Source: Streptomyces sp. JH14 | Lineage (GTDB): Bacteria > Actinomycetota > Actinomycetes > Streptomycetales > Streptomycetaceae | DNA length: 64,000 nt | NCBI RefSeq assembly: GCF_029428675.1 | Contig: NZ_JAJNEL010000001.1 | Span: 1,860,001 to 1,924,000, forward strand | Reading direction: 5' to 3' | Part shown: piece by piece, positions 51,589 to 59,271 of the stretch | Position numbering within the stretch: position 1 is the stretch's first letter | Layout of the letters: every line of letters begins with the position of its first letter | The notes under the pieces: model-generated | Told to the model about the DNA's origin: nothing | The model's database searches: none | Seen by the model: only the letters and a program-made list of their open reading frames with translations | Made by a program: the position numbers and the translations under genes

Positions 51589-53565
51589 CTACCGCTCCCG
51601 CCCACCCGCCAGCAGGTTCAACCGCAACGCCAGTTGGAGCTCCAGCGCCCGGTCCGGCTCGTTCCAGTCCCGCCCCAGCAGCACCTGGATCCGGTCCAGG
51701 CGCTGCACCACCGTGTTGACGTGCACGTGCAGCTCGTCCTTGGCACGGATGAGGCTGCCGCCGCAGCCGAAGTACGCGCTCAGCGTGCGCACCAGATGCG
51801 TGCCGCGCCGGGCGTCGTACCGCAGCAGAGGCCCCAGCGTCGCGTCGACGAAGCCGTCGACGTCCTGCGCGTTGCCCAGGACCACGCCGAGGAAGCCGAG
51901 TTCATCGACGCAGGCGCCTTCGCCCGTACGCCCCAGGACACGCATGGCGCGCAGGCACCGCGCGGCCTCCCGGTGGGCGGCAGCCAGCTCGCGCGGGCCC
52001 CGGGCCGGCCCGGTGGCGGCCACGGTGACGGGCGCCTGGACGAGCTGTCCGAGCTGCGCGGCGGCCGCCCGCGCCGCGTCACCGGCGCCCGCGTCCCCGT
52101 CGCCCCACGCGATCAACAGCACCACCGTGCCCGCGTGTTCGGCGCTCACCCCGTGGATGTCCCCGCCGAACAGGTAGCGCAGGACAGCGGCGCCCAGCTT
52201 CTCCCGGGCGCCGGCTTCGGCCACCAGCAGCAGATGCGGGGCGTCCAGGTCGACGCCGAGGCGGCGGCCGCGCTCGGCGAGTCCGGACGGGTCGCGTTCC
52301 GCGTCGGTCAGCAGATCGGTGATCAGCTCGCCGCGTATCCGGTTCTCGGTCTCGGCGACCCTGCGCCGCAGCAGCAGGAGGAGACCGGTGACCACGGCGG
52401 CGCGTTCGAAGAGCCTCCGGTCGGAGTCGTCGAGGCGCTGCCGCTGGTGCAGGACGAGACTGGCCAGGAGTTCCTGCCCGGCGAGCACCGCGCAGATCCA
52501 CCGGCCGTCGCGGTGCACGGCGCGCGCTCCGGTGCGGGACTCCTCGGCGGTCCCGGCCAGCCATGCGGCGTCCATGCTGTCGGCGGCGAGGACCGCGCCG
52601 TCGGGCCGGACGGCCGCCAGCGGGCGTCCGCCCGGGTCGTGAATGGTGAGCGGCGCATCCAGCAGCCCCGCCACGGCCGCCGCGACGTCCTTGACGTCAC
52701 CGCCGCGCAGCACCAGGTCGGTCAGCCGGTCGTGCGCCTCCTCGGCACGCTGCATGGCGGACGAGTGCTCCCGTACCGCCGCGTTGGCCTCGGCCAGCTC
52801 GGCGTTCGCGCCGGCGAGTTCGGCGAGGGCCGTGCGCGTGTCGGCGAGGGCGCGGGCGGTGTCGATCGCGATCGCGGCGTGCGCGGCGAGCGAGCAGAGC
52901 AGGGCGACCTCGTCGGGGCTGAAGACGCGGGGTGCGCGGTCGGCGGCGAAGAGGACGCCGATGACCTTCCCCGTACCGCCGCGGCTGGAACCGAGGAGCA
53001 GGGGCACGCCGAGAATGGCGACGAGCCCCTCGTCCAGGACGCCGGCGTTGATGTTGTGGGTGTGGCGGAAGCGGTCGTCGGTGCGGTAGTCAGGGGTGGC
53101 GTACGGGCTCGCGGTCTGCGCGACCAGGCCGCCGAGCCCTTCGCCGAGCTCCAGCCGCAGCCGCTGGAAGAGCACCGACACCGAGCCGTCGGTGACCCGC
53201 ATATAGGTGTCCCCCGCCTCCTCGTCGGGGAGCGTGAGGTACGCCGTGTCCGTGCCGAGCAGCATCCTGGCCCGCCGGACGATCGCCTTCAGCACGTCGT
53301 CCAGGTCGCGGGAGGCGGCCAGGTCGCCCGCGGTGTCGAAGAGCGCGGTGAGCTGGAGCTCACGGCGCCGGTGCTGGCGCAGGGCGCCCCGGATCCGCAG
53401 CGCGGTGGCGGTGGCCCGCTCCACCTCGGCCAGGTCGCCCGCGGGCACACCGGAGGCCCGCGCCTGGGAGGAGACGGCTCCCAGCGCCTCGGCGGGGGCG
53501 TCCTCGGACAGCAGGTCGAGGAGCCGGCGCAGGTGGGGCACGGCGGAGGGGGTCGGTGCAGACAT
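51589..53565 (-). CDS. GAF-containing PucR-type transcriptional regulator
   Basis: 658 aa. A GAF domain (about residues 70-245, QLTALFDTAGDLAASRDLDDVLKAIVRRARMLLGTDTAYLTLPDEE to VALLCSLAAHAAIAI) senses a small molecule, followed by a coiled coil, a GGDEF-like degenerate region, and a C-terminal PucR/CdaR helix-turn-helix: HLVRTLSAYFGCGGSLIRAKDELHVHVNTVVQRLDRIQVLLG. It is 45 bp upstream of a 3-hydroxybutyrate-dehydrogenase-like gene in the same direction, suggesting it controls polyhydroxybutyrate use. Confidence 0.88.
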   Translation of the reverse strand: MSAPTPSAVPHLRRLLDLLSEDAPAEALGAVSSQARASGVPAGDLAEVERATATALRIRGALRQHRRRELQLTALFDTAGDLAASRDLDDVLKAIVRRARMLLGTDTAYLTLPDEEAGDTYMRVTDGSVSVLFQRLRLELGEGLGGLVAQTASPYATPDYRTDDRFRHTHNINAGVLDEGLVAILGVPLLLGSSRGGTGKVIGVLFAADRAPRVFSPDEVALLCSLAAHAAIAIDTARALADTRTALAELAGANAELAEANAAVREHSSAMQRAEEAHDRLTDLVLRGGDVKDVAAAVAGLLDAPLTIHDPGGRPLAAVRPDGAVLAADSMDAAWLAGTAEESRTGARAVHRDGRWICAVLAGQELLASLVLHQRQRLDDSDRRLFERAAVVTGLLLLLRRRVAETENRIRGELITDLLTDAERDPSGLAERGRRLGVDLDAPHLLLVAEAGAREKLGAAVLRYLFGGDIHGVSAEHAGTVVLLIAWGDGDAGAGDAARAAAAQLGQLVQAPVTVAATGPARGPRELAAAHREAARCLRAMRVLGRTGEGACVDELGFLGVVLGNAQDVDGFVDATLGPLLRYDARRGTHLVRTLSAYFGCGGSLIRAKDELHVHVNTVVQRLDRIQVLLGRDWNEPDRALELQLALRLNLLAGGRER

Positions 53566-53610
53566 GTGCGGCCATCGTTCGTCGGGACGTCGGGGTGTAC
53601 CTGGAGAGTG

Positions 53611-54444
53611 TCAGTGAGAGGTCCAGCCGCCGTCCATCGCGATCGACGTACCGGTGATGTGCCCGGTGTGCGGCCCGCACAGCCAGAGCACCGCCTCGGC
53701 CACCTCCCGGGGTTCGATGAGGCGCTTGATGGCGCTGCGTTCCAGCATCACCTTGCTCACCACCTCCTCCTCCGAGATGCCGTGCGTACGGGCCTGGTCG
53801 GCGATCTGGTTCTCGACCAGCGGCGTGCGTACGTAGCCGGGGTTGACGCAGTTGCTGGTCACCCCGTGGGGCGCTGCTTCGAGAGCGACCACCTTGCTGA
53901 GCCCCTCCAGTGCGTGCTTGGCCGTTACGTAGGCCGATTTGTACGGGCTGGCGCGCAGCCCGTGGACGGACGAGATGTTGACGACGCGCCCCCAGCCGCG
54001 TTCGTACATGCCGGGCAGGGTGCGGCGCAAGATGCGGAACGGCGCTTCCACCATGACGCGCTGGATCAGGGCGAAGCGGTCCGGCGGAAACTCGTGCACG
54101 GGGGCGACGTGCTGCAGGCCTGCGTTGTTGACCACCAGGTCGGCGTCGTCCGGCAGCGTGTCCACCGCCTCGGGCACGGACAGGTCGACCACCCAGGCCG
54201 TTCCGCCGATCCGCTCGGCCAGGCTCTTGGCCGCGTCGGCGGCCTTGTCCACCACGTACACATGGGCGCCCGCGGCGGCGAGCGCCTCGGCGCAGGCCTG
54301 CCCGATACCGCTGGCCGCACCGGTCACCAGGGCGGTGCGCCCGGCCAGGAACGGGTCCGCGGGCGCAAGCGGAGCAGCGGCGGCGCGGGGCGGGGGAACG
54401 GTGAGCGGCGCGGGCCCGGGCTCCGGGCTCTGGGGAGTCTGCAT
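53611..54444 (-). CDS. 3-hydroxybutyrate dehydrogenase-like SDR
   Basis: 277 aa. The NAD site is ALVTGAASGIGQACAEALAAAG; DLVVNNAGLQHVAPVHEFPPDRF and the catalytic block VVNISSVHGLRASPYKSAYVTAKHALEGLSK, with the HG-LRAS feature, match D-3-hydroxybutyrate dehydrogenases, which oxidise 3-hydroxybutyrate to acetoacetate. A Pro-rich N-terminal extension of about 30 residues precedes the fold. The start is ATG 54444. Next to the PucR-type regulator and near a PHB depolymerase gene, the assignment is coherent. Confidence 0.85.
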   Translation of the reverse strand: MQTPQSPEPGPAPLTVPPPRAAAAPLAPADPFLAGRTALVTGAASGIGQACAEALAAAGAHVYVVDKAADAAKSLAERIGGTAWVVDLSVPEAVDTLPDDADLVVNNAGLQHVAPVHEFPPDRFALIQRVMVEAPFRILRRTLPGMYERGWGRVVNISSVHGLRASPYKSAYVTAKHALEGLSKVVALEAAPHGVTSNCVNPGYVRTPLVENQIADQARTHGISEEEVVSKVMLERSAIKRLIEPREVAEAVLWLCGPHTGHITGTSIAMDGGWTSH

Positions 54445-54540
54445 GGTCGTCACCGTAAGGAGACGGAAGCCCACGTCACACGGGGTCGGTGCACACACCG
54501 CCGCACGCCGCCATGGTGGTGGCGTACATGGTGCGGTCGG

Positions 54541-55527
54541 TCAGTGGGCGGCGTCCAGCGTCGCCCGCTGCTCCGTCGTAAGCTCCAGGTCCACTGCCGC
54601 GAGGCTCTCCTCCAGCTGCGCCACCGAGGAGGCGCCGACCAGCGGGACGACCGGGACCTCGCCGCCGATGAGCCAGGCCAGGACCACCTGGTTGACGGTC
54701 GCCCCGGTCTCCTCGGCCACTGTCCGCAGTGCCGCCTGCCGTGCCCGGGTGCCCGGGTGGTCGAACTCCGGGCCGAGCGGCTTGTCCGCCCGGACGTAGG
54801 CCCCGGCCAGCAGTGGCGAGTAGGCGACCGGTACGAGGGCGGGTTCGGCCCGGAGGTAGCTGAGGAGGTCCCCGGCGGCCACACCCTCCTGGCCGTCCGG
54901 TGAGCGCAGGCTCGGCAGGTCCGTACGCTGCCGCAGATAGCTGTGGTGGTACTGGAGGATCTCGTACCCCGGCAGCCCGGCGGCCTCGGCAAGGGCCCGG
55001 GCCCGCTCCACCTGCCACGCCCAGTGGTTGCTCACGCCCAGCAGTCCGACGGCCCCTGTGGTCACCAGCTCTCCGAACGCCTCGACGGTGTCGCACATCG
55101 GCACGCCGTGGTCCTGGACGTGCGCGTACAGCAGGTCCAGCCTCTCGACGCCGAGGTGTTCCCGGCTCCGCTCGGCGGACTCCCGGATCACCTTCGGCGA
55201 GAGTCCCTCGATGTCGCGGGTGAAGCCGCTGGCGGGAGTGTTCGGCCGGGCGCCGAGTTTGGTGGCGATGACGATCTCGTCGCCGATGCCACGGCTCCGG
55301 CGCCAGCGGCCGAGCAACTGCTCGCTCTCCCCGCCCTGACTGCCGTCGACCCAGAACGCGTAGTTGTTCGAGGTGTCGATGAAAGTGCCGCCGGCCTCGG
55401 CGTACCGGTCGAGGACGGCGAACGAGGTCGCTTCGTCGGTGAGCGTGCCCATCAGCATGGCGCCGAGGCTGAGCACACTCACCTCGCGACGGGTCTTCGG
55501 ATCCGTGCCGATCGTGCGGTAGCGCAT
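54541..55527 (-). CDS. Aldo/keto reductase
   Basis: 328 aa TIM-barrel NADPH-dependent reductase. SVLSLGAMLMGTLTD, GGTFIDTSNNYAFW (catalytic Asp and Tyr), IATKLGARPN (catalytic Lys), DLLYAHVQDHG (His) and the C-terminal VPLVGASSVAQLEESLAAVDLEL (NADP site) are all seen. ATG 55527 follows GGGAGGGAG. The promoter upstream has a MerR-type arrangement, so expression is probably induced by a drug or oxidant. It is between the HBDH and PHB depolymerase genes but its own promoter makes co-regulation doubtful. Confidence 0.88.
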   Translation of the reverse strand: MRYRTIGTDPKTRREVSVLSLGAMLMGTLTDEATSFAVLDRYAEAGGTFIDTSNNYAFWVDGSQGGESEQLLGRWRRSRGIGDEIVIATKLGARPNTPASGFTRDIEGLSPKVIRESAERSREHLGVERLDLLYAHVQDHGVPMCDTVEAFGELVTTGAVGLLGVSNHWAWQVERARALAEAAGLPGYEILQYHHSYLRQRTDLPSLRSPDGQEGVAAGDLLSYLRAEPALVPVAYSPLLAGAYVRADKPLGPEFDHPGTRARQAALRTVAEETGATVNQVVLAWLIGGEVPVVPLVGASSVAQLEESLAAVDLELTTEQRATLDAAH

Positions 55528-55578
55528 TTCGGTCTCCCTCCCAACAGCCCATTGCGTGTACGGGCGTTGCTGACCGGG

Positions 55579-55609
55579 AGTCTGCATCTTCGAGCGCACT
55601 CGATGTCAA
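55579..55609 (-). promoter_or_regulatory. MerR-type promoter of the aldo/keto reductase
   Basis: On the minus strand TTGACA (55609-55604), a 19-bp spacer holding the palindrome CGAGTGCGCTCG, then CAGACT (55584-55579). A 19-bp spacer with a palindrome inside is the mark of MerR-family activation. Outer arms CGGGCGTTG (55561-55569) and CAACGCCCG (55607-55615) form a further inverted repeat. Confidence 0.6.
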
Positions 55610-55771
55610 CGCCCGATCCTCGCCGGCGCTCGCGGCGCAAGGGCGGTGCCGCACACAGCGGGGCCCGAGGGATGTCAGCCCGCCCCATGGGCCGGGGCGG
55701 CCCATGCTCGTAGGTTCCGGCAGCAGTTCGCATGTCCGTACGCCCGCACGTTCCGAACAGGGAGGCCCCCC

Positions 55772-57247
55772 GTGCGCCCATCGATCCTGCGACGCCTGTT
55801 CCGGCGCGTCGCGTCCACGGCCGTACTCGGCGTCGTCGCGGCGACGCTGAGCACCGTGGGCGCCGCGCAGCCGGCCGCTGCCGCCGGTGGCCTGCAACAG
55901 GTCACCGGCTTCGGCACCAACCCCGGCAACCTTCAGATGTACGAGTACGCCCCCGCCGATCTGCCCGCGGGCGCACCCCTGGTGATCGCCCTGCACGGCT
56001 GCACGCAGACGGCCAACGACTACTACACCAACTCGGGCTGGCCGAAATTCGCCGACCTGTGGAAGTTCGCCGTGGTCTTCCCGCAGACCACGTCCGCCAA
56101 CAACGCGCTCTCCTGCTTCGGCTGGTTCGATCCGGCCGAGGACACCCGGGGCAAGGGCGAGGCCGCCTCCATCGTGCAGATGGTGGAGCACGCGAAGCAG
56201 CAGTACGGCTCCGACGGGCGCCGGGTGTACGTCACCGGGCTCTCGGCGGGCGGCGGGATGACGGCCGACCTGCTGGCCGCCTACCCGGACGTGTTCGCGG
56301 GCGGTTCCGTGGCGTCCGGTCTGCCCGCGCAGTGCGCCACCAGCCAGGCCGCCGCCTCCGGCTGCCAGACGGGCCCGCAGAAGCTGACCCCCGCCCAGTG
56401 GGGTGACAAGGTCCGCGGCGGCTTCCCCGGTTACACCGGCCCGTGGCCGCGGGTCGCCATCTGGCAGGGCACCTCCGACTTCACGGTGTACCCCGCGAAC
56501 GCCACGGCCCTGCGCGACCAGTGGACCAACGTCTGGGGCATCGGCCAGACCCCGTCGAGCACCGACACCCTGCCGGGCAACACCACCCGCAGCATCTACA
56601 ACGACGCCTCCGGGAAGCCCGCGGTGGAGACGTACTCCATCTCCGGCATGGGTCATGGCCTGGCCGTCTCGCCCGGCTCGGGCACCACGCAGTGCGGGTC
56701 CACGGCCGCGTACTTCCTGAACTCGATCTGCTCGTCGTACTACACCGGCGTCTTCTGGGGACTGGACCAGGGCGCACCCGGCGGTGGCGAGAACCCGCTC
56801 CCGGCGCCGTCCGGCCTCGCGGTCACCGGCGTGACGGACACCAGCGCCTCGCTCTCCTGGGGCGCCGTGGCGGGAGCCTCCTCGTACGCCGTCTACCGCG
56901 ACGGCGCCAAGGTCGGCCAGCCCACGTCCACGTCGTTCACCGACACGGGCCTGTCCGCAGGCGGCTCCTACCGCTACACGGTGGCGGCGGTCGACGGATC
57001 GGGCGCGGCCGGTACGGTCTCCGCGGCGGTGACGGCGACGACGACCGGAGGACCGGGCGGCGGCGCCTGCTACACGGCGACCAACTACGCGCACGTCGCG
57101 GCGGGCAGGGCGCACACCACGGGCGGTTACGTCTATGCCAACGGGTCGAACCAGAACATGGGTCTGTACAACGTGTTCGTGACCCACACGCTGAAGGAGT
57201 CGCCGGCGGGCTACTTCGTGATCGCCGACACGGGCTGCACGGCGTAG
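55772..57247 (+). CDS. Secreted short-chain polyhydroxyalkanoate depolymerase
   Basis: 491 aa. A signal peptide (residues about 1-38, ending QPAAAA) leads to an esterase of the PHB depolymerase type: PLVIALHGCTQTANDYYT, nucleophile Ser158 in YVTGLSAGGGM, Asp in GTSDFTV and His in GMGHGLAV. A fibronectin type III domain (about 345-430, LPAPSGLAVTGVTDTSASLSW) and a C-terminal domain (CYTATNYAHVAAGRAHTTGGY to ADTGC), common in these enzymes, follow and may bind the polymer. GTG 55772 follows GGGAGG. It is expected to release 3-hydroxybutyrate outside the cell. Confidence 0.9.
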   Translation: MRPSILRRLFRRVASTAVLGVVAATLSTVGAAQPAAAAGGLQQVTGFGTNPGNLQMYEYAPADLPAGAPLVIALHGCTQTANDYYTNSGWPKFADLWKFAVVFPQTTSANNALSCFGWFDPAEDTRGKGEAASIVQMVEHAKQQYGSDGRRVYVTGLSAGGGMTADLLAAYPDVFAGGSVASGLPAQCATSQAAASGCQTGPQKLTPAQWGDKVRGGFPGYTGPWPRVAIWQGTSDFTVYPANATALRDQWTNVWGIGQTPSSTDTLPGNTTRSIYNDASGKPAVETYSISGMGHGLAVSPGSGTTQCGSTAAYFLNSICSSYYTGVFWGLDQGAPGGGENPLPAPSGLAVTGVTDTSASLSWGAVAGASSYAVYRDGAKVGQPTSTSFTDTGLSAGGSYRYTVAAVDGSGAAGTVSAAVTATTTGGPGGGACYTATNYAHVAAGRAHTTGGYVYANGSNQNMGLYNVFVTHTLKESPAGYFVIADTGCTA

Positions 57248-57254
57248 CGGAGGA

Positions 57255-57291
57255 CCGGCGGACGGGCCCGGTGTCCCGGCCCGCCCGCCGG
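57255..57291. terminator. Bidirectional hairpin terminator
   Basis: CCGGCGGACGGGCC (57255-57268) pairs with GGCCCGCCCGCCGG (57278-57291) with one mismatch and a 9-nt loop. It lies between the convergent depolymerase and ferredoxin genes. Confidence 0.75.
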
Positions 57292-57325
57292 CCCGATTCC
57301 TCGGCGGCGCACCGAGGACACGGCC

Positions 57326-57559
57326 CTACTCCTCCGGCGGGAAGACCACCTCGCCCGAGTCGGGCAGCGTCAGCGTGATCGCCTCGACCGGACACCCTTC
57401 CGCCGCCGCGAGCACCTCCTCGTTGGCGTCGGTCTCCGCGGCGGCCGGGTGGGACTGCCTGGCCGTGTCCAGCCGGAAGCCGTCCGGAGCGTGGTTCACG
57501 CACATCCCGGAGCCGATGCAGACGCTCCGGTCGACCTCCACATGCCAGCGGTCCCCCAT
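57326..57559 (-). CDS. 3Fe-4S-type ferredoxin
   Basis: 77 aa. VEVDRSVCIGSGMCVNHAPDGF and AAEGCPVEAITL supply C14, C20 and C56; the central cysteine of a 4Fe-4S site is absent, so a 3Fe-4S cluster is expected, as in ferredoxins that feed electrons to cytochrome P450s. ATG 57559 overlaps the aldehyde dehydrogenase stop (ATGA), so the two are co-translated. No P450 gene is present in the window, so the partner is encoded elsewhere. Confidence 0.9.
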   Translation of the reverse strand: MGDRWHVEVDRSVCIGSGMCVNHAPDGFRLDTARQSHPAAAETDANEEVLAAAEGCPVEAITLTLPDSGEVVFPPEE

Positions 57560-59040
57560 CACGCCTCCTGCGGTCCGGGCTGCGCGGGCCGGTACCCGGC
57601 GGGCAGATGGATCATCTTGTGCTCGAAGTACTCGCCGTACCCCTCGGGGCCGAACTCCCGCCCCAGGCCGGAGTTCTTGTAGCCGCCGAACGGGCCGAGC
57701 ATGTCGAGACTGAACGTGTTGACGCTGTACGTGCCGGTTCTGACCCGGCGGGCGATGTCGATCCCGCGCTCGGTGTCGGCGGTCCAGACGCTGCCGCTGA
57801 GCCCGTACTCCGAGTCGTTGGCGATCCTCACCGCCTCCGCCTCGTCGCCGTACGGCAGCAGGCAGATGACCGGCCCGAAGATCTCCTCGCGGGCGATGCG
57901 CATGGAGTTGTCGACGGAGCCGAAGAGGGTCGGCTCGACGTACCAGCCGCGCTCCTGCGAGGCCGGACGGCCGCCACCCGTAAGGATCTTGGCGCCCTCC
58001 TCCTGGCCGATCCTGATGTAGTCGAGGGAGCGCTGCTGCTGGCGCCGCGCGACCAGCGGGCCGAGTTCGGTGGCGGGGTCGAGCGGGTCGCCGACCCTGA
58101 GCGCGCCCGCCGCGGCGGCGAACGCCTCGGCGATCTCGTCGTACCGGGAGTGCGGGACGAGAATGCGGGTCTGGGCGACGCACGCCTGGCCGTTGATCAT
58201 CCAGGCGAACGGGACGATGCCCGCGACGGCCGCGTCGAGGTCGGCGTCGGGGAGGATGACGGCGGCGGACTTGCCGCCCAGCTCCAGGGTGACGCGGGTG
58301 AGGTTGCGCGAGGCGACCTCCATGACCCTGCGGCCGGCCGCCACGGAGCCGGTGAACGACACCTTGTCGACGCCCGGATGCCCGACCAGGTACTCGCTGA
58401 CCTCGCGGTCCGCCGGAAGAATCGACAGCACCCCTTCGGGGAGCCCGGCCTCGGCGACGATCTCGGCCAGGATGTAGGCGTCCAGAGGCGATTCGGGCGA
58501 GACCTTGAGCACGGCGGTGCAGCCCGCAAGCAGCGCGGGCGCGAGCTTGGCGGCGGCGGTGAACTGCGGGACGTTCCACGGCACGACGGCCGCGACGACC
58601 CCGACCGGCTCCCGGCGCACCAGCAGCGGCCCGAGGACGCCGTCACGCCGCTCCTCGTACGGGAACGTGCGGGCGACGGTGATCGCCGCGTCCCACACCA
58701 TCATCGCGGCGAGCGCCTGCACCATCACGCTGGAGCTGTACGGCGTTCCGTTCTCGGAGCTGATGACGCGGGCGATCTCCTCGTACCGCACGGCGAACGC
58801 GTCCTTGATCCGCGAGACCACCTCGATCCGCTCGTCGAGGGAGGCCCGTGGCCAGGGCCCTTCGTCGAAGGCCCGGCGGGCGGCGGCGACGGCCCGGTCC
58901 ACATCCGCCTCGGCGGCGTGCGGCACCCGGCCGATGACCTGTTCGGTGTGGGGCGATATCACCTCGATGACGTCCCGGCCCAGCGGATCGACCAACTCCC
59001 CGCCGATGAACAGTTTTCCGTGTTCGACAAGCTCGGTCAT
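57559..59040 (-). CDS. Aldehyde dehydrogenase
   Basis: 493 aa NAD(P)-dependent dehydrogenase. VVPWNVPQF (cofactor), FTGSVAAGRRVM (Rossmann), LELGGKSAAVI (general base Glu253) and GQACVAQTR (nucleophile Cys287) are intact, with EIFGPVICLLPYGDEAEAV and NTFSLDMLGPFGGYKNSGLGREFG near the end. The form is close to mycobacterial aldehyde dehydrogenases of the Rv0223c group. It is divergent from an MBL-fold gene; the gap carries both operator types, so the gene probably belongs to the acyl/steroid-type regulon. The substrate may be a terpenoid or side-chain aldehyde. Confidence 0.9.
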   Translation of the reverse strand: MTELVEHGKLFIGGELVDPLGRDVIEVISPHTEQVIGRVPHAAEADVDRAVAAARRAFDEGPWPRASLDERIEVVSRIKDAFAVRYEEIARVISSENGTPYSSSVMVQALAAMMVWDAAITVARTFPYEERRDGVLGPLLVRREPVGVVAAVVPWNVPQFTAAAKLAPALLAGCTAVLKVSPESPLDAYILAEIVAEAGLPEGVLSILPADREVSEYLVGHPGVDKVSFTGSVAAGRRVMEVASRNLTRVTLELGGKSAAVILPDADLDAAVAGIVPFAWMINGQACVAQTRILVPHSRYDEIAEAFAAAAGALRVGDPLDPATELGPLVARRQQQRSLDYIRIGQEEGAKILTGGGRPASQERGWYVEPTLFGSVDNSMRIAREEIFGPVICLLPYGDEAEAVRIANDSEYGLSGSVWTADTERGIDIARRVRTGTYSVNTFSLDMLGPFGGYKNSGLGREFGPEGYGEYFEHKMIHLPAGYRPAQPGPQEA

Positions 59041-59082
59041 GGCTGCTGCCTCCCGCGACCTCCGGCATGCGCCGGCTCCGCA

Positions 59083-59121
59083 CTGACTCCATACCTGACT
59101 TCACACCTGACTATGTGTCAG
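59083..59121. promoter_or_regulatory. CTGAC-N5-GTCAG operator, site 5, with repeated half-sites
   Basis: CTGAC (59107-59111), TATGT, GTCAG (59117-59121). Two more CTGACT half-sites lie at 59083 and 59095, exactly 12 bp apart, making a 12-bp periodic array upstream of the aldehyde dehydrogenase gene. Confidence 0.65.
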
Positions 59122-59202
59122 AACTGATACCAGTTCCAGTTCCAGGAGTCCACGGATCCGACACCGATCGACCGTCGGCAAATAGTCGACCGGGGCTACT
59201 AC

Positions 59203-59216
59203 TGGAACGAGTTCTC
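59203..59216. promoter_or_regulatory. KstR-type operator TGGAACGAGTTCTC
   Basis: A weaker copy with the conserved AAC-NN-GTT core, 55 bp before the MBL-fold gene and in the gap shared with aldehyde dehydrogenase. Confidence 0.5.
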
Positions 59217-59271
59217 GTTACAGTGGGTCCGGTGCTGTACAGCCGCATGCCGAAAGAGAGTTGGGGACTCC

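Noticed and set aside
59131..59143. Repeated CCAGTT near 59131 as another KstR-type site
   Set aside because: CCAGTTCCAGTTCC is a direct repeat and lacks the AAC-NN-GTT inverted core; not counted.
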